A DNA stretch of 64,000 bases, from NCBI GenBank assembly GCA_005784505.1, contig VCAZ01000014.1, positions 1,829,241-1,893,240 of the forward strand, given 5' to 3'. Positions 57,391 to 64,000 of the stretch are shown here, piece after piece. The DNA is from Bagarius yarrelli (lineage: Eukaryota > Chordata > Actinopteri > Siluriformes > Sisoridae). Each line of letters opens with the position of its first letter. The stretch's first letter is position 1. The notes under the pieces were generated by a model, which did not search any database, was not told the origin of the DNA, and was given only the letters and a program-made list of their open reading frames with translations. The translations under genes were made by a program, and so were the position numbers.

Positions 57391-58539
57391 TCTTTAATAC
57401 ATTTTTTTGTTTAATTTAAAAGATGGATGCCTCCTAAGATCTGCCTCCTAAGATCCTCAAAACCATCATTGTTCATAGTTGGTGACGGTGTGGTTTTATT
57501 TTTATTGTAAGCACAGAACTTCCAGATTTACTTGTATGAAGTCAGTGTCAGCTAGTAGGTAGCTGTAGTCTGTAGCGAGGGAAAAAGTAGCGAAGTGCTG
57601 CAGGGTGAAGACAGGAAATAACACTCGTGTCCATTCGAGCGTCTCAGCAAGGCTTAAGCTTTGATCCCTGAGCAGAATGAAACAGCTACAGTCCACCTTT
57701 TACACACACACACACACACACACACCCAGAAACCCACACTTCACCAATATAAATGTGAGTGTGTGGCGACGCAGTGGAGCATCCTCAGAGGCAGAGAGGG
57801 ACTCATCTGCGCCTCTTTCTTGTCAACGTGCCAGGACGCAATATCATTCAGGCGCGGTGGAAAGCCGTCACTGGTAAAATATGATAAATTATCCTCACCC
57901 AGAGGAGATTGGCAGCAGAGATTTGTGTGCACTTGAAACCGTAAATGAGGGCTAGGATCAGTGTGTGTGTGTGTGCGCGTGTGTGCGTGTGCATGTGTGG
58001 GAAGGAGACAGGACGCAGTAGCAGGGTTACAGCAGGTTTAATGGTGACCTTGTAGTGTGAGCACTTAACTGCTGTTCTGTGCTGAGTTGCATTGAGCATG
58101 TCCTCTAATCCCGTACTGTAGAATGCACGCACACACACACACATGCACAAACACACACTTGATTAGTGGCAGTGGTTATCTGCACAGAGGACAAGCTGTT
58201 GCCCTTTGGCTATTGCTCCGGATCGGGGCACATTGAGGTGTCAAACCTAGATAGGAAGACAGGAAAAGGAAAAAAAAAGAGGAGAAAGAGCGAAAGAGAG
58301 GTGAGGAGTGTGTAACTGAGGGAGAGTGGGTGCTGTGCAGACATTAGTATTCAGACCTGCCTTCCAGGCTGCAGAGCAAATTGATTACCACACTGTACCT
58401 GTTCTTGGCTCGGCATCATGGTGGGGATCTATACTCAGTGTTGGGCTGATTGAACATGTGGCTGAGTTACAAAATATGTTTTTACATGTATATTTACAGA
58501 AAATTAGACTTTTATTGTTGGGTCTCATTTATTCGATTG
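57391..58539. other. No gene; CA/GT tracts and low-AT unique sequence
   Basis: (CA)n at 57703-57725, (GT)n at 57960-57990 and (CA)n at 58125-58142. A purine-rich stretch (aggaaaaggaaaaaaaaga) lies at 58261. Open frames of 60-100 codons overlap these tracts and show no domain. Confidence 0.45.
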
Positions 58540-58615
58540 GATTGGATTCAACTTTCCTGTCATTGTGCAGAGTAAAGTACCAAGCCAATGAAATGCACTC
58601 AGCATTTGAGCAGAA
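58540..58615 (-). repeat. Family K tail fragment
   Basis: attggattcaactttcctgt, cattgtgcagagtaaagtac and gccaatgaaatgcactcagc, the reverse complement of the tail at 30556-30648 and 40030-40123. Confidence 0.68.
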
Positions 58616-58622
58616 TTGCGAA

Positions 58623-58625
<3 letters not shown>

Positions 58626-58656
<31 letters not shown>
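58626..58656. repeat. (TA)n tract
   Basis: About 15 TA units. Confidence 0.95.
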
Positions 58657-58659
<3 letters not shown>

Positions 58660-58729
58660 TAAATATATATGGGATGTGCAGTAAAGTTCCAGCGTGCTTT
58701 AAAGTAATGTAACAAAAATAAAGGCTTTT

Positions 58730-59130
58730 TTCTCTAATGAAAAAAAAATTTCTCATCAATACAAATAACAAAGGATAAATTTTTGATGAAGATAACGTTA
58801 GTGTACAAATATGGAAATGAAGATTAAAAAAAGGAGGGCTACCAATTTTAACAGCAAAGTACAAATGGCCAAAAGATTGCTAGCTAGCTAGTTATAAAGT
58901 GAGTGTAGATTTATCGGGATCTATTTTTGCTTAAAGAGCAAAGATAAACACAACATTCAGTGATTTTATATTAGACAAGCCTTTTATATTATATTTATAT
59001 AGTTTGTTGTTTATAGAAATATGGAGTAATATCACACTTACGGTCAAGCTTTAACGTGGAAAATTGACGCTGTTCTGATTAGCTACCTCACGCGGTAAAA
59101 ACCGCAGCATACGGTAAATCTGTTAGCATC
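58730..59130 (+). repeat. Member 2 of the dispersed direct pair (family R)
   Basis: acgttagtgtacaaatatgg, ggctaccaattttaacagc, ggagtaatatcacacttacg and acgcggtaaaaaccgcagca match 54413-54645. A roughly 150-base insert (58870-59020) separates the two matching halves. Confidence 0.7.
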
Positions 59131-59889
59131 TAACCCGAATTGCAAATAGTAATGTATATGTAAAATATAAATATATACTGTGTGTATATATACTATATGC
59201 TATTGGTAGAGATGCTTGGGATGTGCAATAATGTTGTATGTATAGTAAACATGGTAGTTAGTATGATGGCAAGTTAGTACAGGGTTTAATTTTCAGTAGC
59301 TATTTAATAAAATTTTAGAGTTTGGAGTTGACTTTGCTGACGAAACTGAGTGACTAAGTCTGCTAGTGCGACAGCGAAGACAACCCTTGACTTGCGATGG
59401 GGTTATTTTTCGTTTGGATATACTATTCAATTAACGAAACAAACGAAAGGCAAGTGAACGACAATTACAGGATGGTTGTAGATGATTGTTCCAATAAAAT
59501 CATGCTGTTGTCATGCAAAATTTGGAAAAACAAAATACTTTTTGGGTCACATGGTCGTATCCTAACTTTGTAAGCCCCACCCCTGAACATGGGCATATTG
59601 CAGATTAAATATCTGAATATGTGCATTTACTTACAGACTGACTTTAGTTTTAGGAATTTCAAAGCTGTGTGTGTAATATTCAGGCCCACCAACCAGTCAA
59701 GCAGTCAGACTTGGGTAAGGGCCAGGGTTTAGCTAAGGATCTGCCATGAGCTTAATCAGTGTGTTTACTTTCTAATAGAAAAATGTTAGTGTTACAGATT
59801 TCTGCACTTTGGTGGTTCAAAAATGTTAAGATTTATTACATTTTACAGGCTCAGATATGAACCTATAAATAGGTGTAGAGGGGGCAGTT
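59131..59889. other. No gene recognised
   Basis: Ordinary AT-rich sequence. Confidence 0.45.
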
Positions 59890-60385
59890 AAAAGCTTAGC
59901 AAAAACACACACACTCAATACAATTCGATGTTTACAGCAACACGTAAACACAAAAATACATTGTTAAGCACGGTCACTTTAAATGCAGTTTGCACATTAA
60001 CCCTGCTGTTTTAATTGCACAATTCTATTTGCACGTTTTTATACCCTGGTCGGCTGTTTAATTTAACATTCCGTACACCATCCTGTGTTTGTACTGTATA
60101 GTCTGGTGTAATGTTTGTATTGTTAATTGCACTGTCTGTATTGCACTGTTTGCACCAGGTTGCACACATGCACTTTATGTTGCTAAGACATTTTATTCTT
60201 TAGTCTTTAGCTCTGTGTTGTTTGTCTGTTCAGTGGCTTTTTGTTGTTTGTTGTTTTGTGTAATTCTGTGTTGTTTTGTGTAGCACCATGGGGCGTCTGA
60301 AGAAACGTTGTTTTATTTCACTGTGTACTGCATCTGCTATTTATAGTTGAAATGACAATAAAGCTCCTTAAACTTGAATTTTGAT
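59890..60385 (+). repeat. Dispersed fish repeat ending in aatgacaataaagctcc
   Basis: Blocks gcacggtcactttaaatgca, attgcacaattctatttgca, gcactgtttgcaccaggttg, tagcaccatggggcgtctga and tgaaatgacaataaagctcc occur in this order in a repeat I recognise as common in fish genomes, ending like a polyadenylated transcript. A 64-codon frame (60089-60283) is Cys/Val-rich repeat translation, not a gene. Confidence 0.68.
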
Positions 60386-60674
60386 GAGAAACTGATATGA
60401 GTTACAAGAGTATTCAGTTTATTTATTAATAGTGTATAGTAATAATAACAATTATTGTTTTTATTAGTATTAATAAGTGTATAATAATAATTTCTATCAT
60501 CAAATGTTTGTTATTATTATTAGTAGTACAATACTAGTAATATTGTTGTTTTTAATGGTAACATAACATTCAGGTATTTATTTATTTATAACTATCTTTC
60601 AGTAGTTAAATCTGAGTTAGTTTTTTTTTTTAACCATGATTTATATTAATTTCTTTATGTTCTTTTTTTTCCAG
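60386..60674. other. AT-rich sequence with strong acceptor tract at its end
   Basis: Ends in atgttctttttttttccag (60657-60674), a good 3' splice site with a branch-like tattaat about 30 bases upstream. Confidence 0.45.
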
Positions 60675-60733
60675 GTACACATTTTAGCTCCGCCCCCACA
60701 AGTGTGCCCAGGTTTGACCAACAGCGAAGAGAA
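60675..60733 (+). other. Candidate 59-nt internal exon
   Basis: It is bounded by an excellent acceptor (polypyrimidine tract then ccag) and a consensus donor (AGAA|GTGAGT at 60734). Two of three frames are open. Frame 0 would include LAPPPQVCPGLTNSEEK and frame 2 FSSAPTSVPRFDQQRRE; neither matches a family I can name with assurance. It is 59 nt, so skipping it would shift frame if coding. It may instead be a second 5' UTR exon, consistent with the ATG-less candidate exon at 12600-12842. Chance occurrence in a 64-kb AT-rich window is possible. Confidence 0.42.
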
Positions 60734-60739
60734 GTGAGT

Positions 60740-61189
60740 TCTGATCAAACAAATCATTTATTTACAATTTAGAATAATTATAACTTTAAAGGTAAAATCT
60801 CTTTTACAAATATCAAATGTAAAAAAGAATTGGGGTTGTTTTTACAGGTCATAATCTATATATTAATTTTATTATGATGTATATTTCTAGTTTGAGTTTT
60901 ATGTGTGATTACATAATAATATTCTCATGCAAAGGCAGCAGAGTTTTTAGTATCTGTTTAGATTATAGGGAAAGTTCATATTATTAGAATAGAGGAAGTG
61001 GATGACACGAGCCTCCGATTGAACCCTGTGGGACGCCTATATGACCTGATTGCTATGTTCTTTTACAGTAAATAGCGACACAGGGAGTTTTTTTGTCTTC
61101 TTAGAAGATCTTATTTGTATAACGAACGTATCTTTTTGAACACAAGCAAAAAAAAACCCAGCTTGTGTTTATAAAACACTCAATTGTTT
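60740..61189. other. No feature recognised
   Basis: AT-rich sequence following the candidate donor. Confidence 0.4.
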
Positions 61190-61460
61190 CTATTAAGCCA
61201 TTAGGCCTCTAGCTTGGCATAAGGTTCCCAGAGTGACCAATAATATGGACTGGAAATATTGCGGCAGTCGATATTTTCTCGGCTCGGAGTCGTCTTGTGT
61301 CTGATTACATCACGTAGAGCCAATAACAATAACAACTGTCCTGGCGTTTATTAGGCTGTAATGGCTCTGGTTAATGACAGAGGGGATAAATACACAGTAT
61401 TTTATTGTTTGCACATTGTCAGAGACTATTATCAGGATTTTTCAAAGGTCGTTCAACGTT
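61190..61460. promoter_or_regulatory. Candidate conserved non-coding element
   Basis: Balanced, non-repetitive sequence with words typical of developmental enhancers (ggcgtttattaggctgtaat, ctggttaatgacagagggg, attttattgtttgcaca), unlike flanking AT-rich DNA. This rests on appearance only. No cross-species comparison was possible. Confidence 0.3.
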
Positions 61461-61955
61461 AACGATTCTCACCAGAACACCCTAGTTGCTGTCTTATGGA
61501 TGTTTTCACAGGGTCCAGTTATATTTTATTTATAACTCTATATTTTCCCACAGCAATCCACAGAGAGTTAAATTCATATTTGATGTTATTACATCTTTCT
61601 CCAGCGTTCTTTATGGCAGCTCAGTAATTGTGTTTTAGAGGCCCATTGCCAGCACTTCACATAGCCCATAGTCCTAATGTCTTACCAAAATTCTGTAAAA
61701 TAATCAGCAGATAATGATTCGTCTCAAATTTGTCAATTTTACTTCAGGAAAACTAACCACTTTTCTCAAGCAATTAGGATTTTGCTAAAAGTATTTAGCT
61801 AATCCTGCATCTCGACTGACATCATGTAGTCTCCGCCCTTTACCAAACTCAAAAATGTGCTGAAATCTTTCAAAGCACAAGAGCGAGAGAATAAAGCCAA
61901 CCCTTACTAAAAAGTCTACTTAAAGTTTATTTTATTAAGTAAACTTAGGTGCAGG
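61461..61955. other. No gene recognised
   Basis: 61590-61680 is also fairly balanced and could extend the preceding candidate element. Nothing coding is seen. Confidence 0.35.
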
Positions 61956-62318
61956 GGCAGCACGGTGGCTTAGTGGTTAGCACTGTTGCCTCACAGCAAG
62001 AATTCCCAGGCAGGGGCCTTTCTGTGTGGACTTTGCATGTTCTCCTTTCTGTCTGGAGTTTACGTGGGTTTACTCCGGGTTCCCCAGTTTCCTCTCACGG
62101 TCTAAAAACATGTATGTAAGGTTGATTGGTAATTCTAAATTGACCAAAGGAGTGAGTGTAAGTGTGTGGTCCTTTGATGGACTGGCAACCTGTCCAGGAT
62201 GTACCCCTCCTGCCTTTCCTCCATTTCATAGACTCCAGCAGATCCCCGTGACCCTAAATTAGGGAATAAGCATGTAAAGAAGATGAATGAATAAATGAAT
62301 GAATGAATGAACGAATGG
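61956..62318 (+). repeat. Family H SINE, nearly full length
   Basis: A-box tggcttagtgg inside ggcagcacggtggcttagtg, a decayed B-box (aagaattcccagg), then ggcctttctgtgtggac, tttcctctcacggtc, gactccagcagatccccgtg and a (GAAT)n tail at 62285-62318. The 78-codon frame is SINE translation. Confidence 0.9.
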
Positions 62319-62329
62319 GTGTAGTTTAA

Positions 62330-62560
62330 GTATGAATCCCGAGTGGCCTTTCTGTACTTTTTCTATTGTAAGTGTAATATTTTAATACTTCTTCAGATTA
62401 AATTGACCACTGTTCTGCCACACTAGTAGTAGGCTACCAAACTAGTTAACTAATTCGGTACTTAAACTAGATAAAGCCATCTTCTGTAAGTCAACTTAAT
62501 GACACTAGTTTTATTTCACTAAAACACTTTTTAGTTCATAAAAGTCGACTTTGAGGTTAG
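62330..62560. repeat. Family P dispersed repeat
   Basis: gtaatattttaatacttctt, tctgtaagtcaactta, actagttttatttcac and agttcataaaagtc match the copy at 31510-31740 in the same orientation. Confidence 0.62.
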
Positions 62561-62564
62561 AATA

Positions 62565-62775
62565 AAAGACTTTATTTGCCATTTATGCAATATTGTATAG
62601 TCAAATTATTTTCTTAAACCATCCCAGCTTTGGTTTAGTCATTATTTGGCAACCCTAAAGCAGGAAAGTTTGAAATGTTTCTTTAAGGGCCCAACAGCTG
62701 CAGTTTGGGGGTGGTTGGGGTTTGACCTTCAATCCTCCACGCAACAAACCAGTCTTAACTACACTGCCTCATTTA
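62565..62775 (-). repeat. Family K SINE-like repeat, decayed
   Basis: tttatttgccatttatgcaa, accatcccagctttggtt, aagggcccaacagctgcag and ggggtttgaccttcaatc follow the order of the minus-strand copy at 31956-32195. Confidence 0.58.
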
Positions 62776-63545
62776 AGCTGTGTTAAACTCAGGGTAGGTG
62801 ATGTGATTCAAAAACATTTTTTGTTTTGCTGGTTAAAAGTCTTTTCACATCTCGATATCAGTCATTAAGTTAATTGTCTGAAATGTATTTATATATTCTG
62901 TGAAAGGCATAGGACCAAAAAAAAAAACTTTGTCCAATTAAAATTTTTGGTCCAAATATTATGATTGGCTTTCCCACCTGCCTGTCAACATATTTATTTT
63001 TGTACTTTTGTGCATGTTGTTCTCTTAGACAGGATAGGTGATCAGCCAAGGTTGCCAGATTGCATTATTATCCCGTGCATTTGCATGGTTTTAAATTTAA
63101 TTGTGCAGGTACATAACTTGCAATCAGAATTGCGGTTATGAAACTTTTCTAGGTTCATTATTTAACAAACCCCAAGTGTAAAAGATCTCAACAGAGATAG
63201 AATTGGATAGAATGGGGGTTTAACTCTATCTGGCAACCTTGTTTACAAGGGAAAAAATTGGATCAAAACAAAGGCCAAATAAATTGGGGTTTTATTGCTG
63301 GAGTCAACTACAGGAGACAAAGGGTCTAAAAGATGATGTCATGGTTACAGTATTTCTTTTGGACAGATAGAAATATGGTGTGGTTGGTGGGTATTGATAG
63401 TAACTCATAGCTAATGTACTTTGTGTATCTTTACGAAATTAGCTCAACTTTGGCATTAGTGTGTAATCGGGTAGTATTTTTCAGCTATTTGTTTTACTAC
63501 TGTTACTAACAGTACTATAAGGTTCCTGATGTATTGTTGTGCTTT
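62776..63545. other. No gene recognised
   Basis: AT-rich to ordinary. ggatag repeats at 63175-63215 are minor. Confidence 0.4.
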
Positions 63546-63665
63546 CTTCAAGTATATTTCATTATCCTTTCATTCAGTATATCTTTAGTATATAAGCACA
63601 CTTACTTATATTTACTTTAAAATAAGTATACTAACAATACACTTACAACAAACTTATTTTTGTAA
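63546..63665. repeat. Palindromic aagtata / tatactt repeat fragment
   Basis: caagtatatttcatta, tttagtatataagcacactt and aataagtatactaacaat are near-palindromic words of a small fish dispersed repeat. Confidence 0.45.
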
Positions 63666-64000
63666 AGGAAGCCACTGAGCTGCCCTGGAATATAACCAAT
63701 TACAAAAAAAATAAGATTTAAAAAGGTTCTTCCGGTTTACCAAATTAAAAAAAAAACTGCTGTTGAAGAAAAGGCATAAACACCTTGTTGAGTTTATCTG
63801 CCGTAAGCGATACTGCACTGCTTTAAGGTCATGCTTTAATTCCTGACACGACTCTGTTTATTTCACTGGAGCCGTGTGCACATTCCTCCGTTTTGGATGA
63901 GCAATGTAGGTCAAACTAATGCCTTTAACTCAATCCTGATTGGTGGAGCACTAATGAGGGACTCCAGCTGGAAAATGGCAGCCTGTGATGCCCGTCATGC
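63666..64000. other. No gene; possible conserved non-coding sequence to the edge
   Basis: 63785-64000 is balanced and non-repetitive (for example ggtcatgctttaattcctga, ggtcaaactaatgccttt), unlike the AT-rich neighbourhood. It may continue beyond the window. No open frame or splice site is convincing. Confidence 0.3.

Overview
This window looks like gene-poor nuclear DNA from a bony fish, most likely an ostariophysan such as a catfish. The basis is the repeat content: about two dozen V-SINE/DANA-type SINE copies, a second tRNA-like SINE family, Tc1-like transposon remnants of the common fish type, and a repeat with a gaattgaatt-type tail and a caaagcagctttac core that I associate with catfish and relatives. 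No organism can be named from the sequence alone. I see no bacterial, viral, rRNA or true tRNA genes. No intact protein-coding gene is visible, and the longer open frames are mostly microsatellite or repeat translations.

The only plausible gene parts are two candidate exons. One is a CpG-richer 5' exon ending at 12842 with a CAG|GTACGG donor. The other is a 59-nt exon at 60675-60733, with a strong polypyrimidine acceptor and an AA|GTGAGT donor. If they belong to one plus-strand gene, most of the window (12843-60674, about 48 kb) is its first intron, and the coding start probably lies beyond the right edge. I could not identify the gene.

Layout. 1-5 kb: mixed SINEs and two minus-strand Tc1-like transposase remnants. 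5.4-8.25 kb: microsatellites, then a 2.4 kb minisatellite of roughly 35-bp units containing a perfect 49-bp inverted repeat. 9.5-12.6 kb: repeats and long TA, TATC and TG tracts. 12.4-13.25 kb: candidate promoter and first exon. 13.3-14.4 kb: degenerate TTATAAAGC-type array. 15.4-23.5 kb: minus-strand SINE cluster, a 138-bp tandem duplication and transposon remnants, one of them split by a SINE. 25.0-26.5 kb: three copies of a roughly 500-bp unit. 28-32.4 kb: two same-orientation SINE clusters. 34.56-35.05 kb: compound GATA/GA/GGAT block. 37.0-37.7 kb: foldback-like element with roughly 130-bp inverted arms. 38.5-39.1 kb: AT-rich palindromes. 42.5 kb: TATAC array. 44.0 kb: hAT-like MITE. 46.0 and 48.9 kb: a 92-bp near-identical duplication. 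46.5 kb: a truncated LINE tail with a 16-bp target-site duplication. 52.9-59.1 kb: inverted and direct repeat pairs. 59.9-60.4 kb: another dispersed fish repeat. 60.7-64 kb: candidate exon and stretches that could be conserved non-coding elements.

The genes do not form a system that can be described. The content worth checking is the repeat architecture and the two candidate exons. I did not find a previously undescribed biological system that the sequence itself supports.
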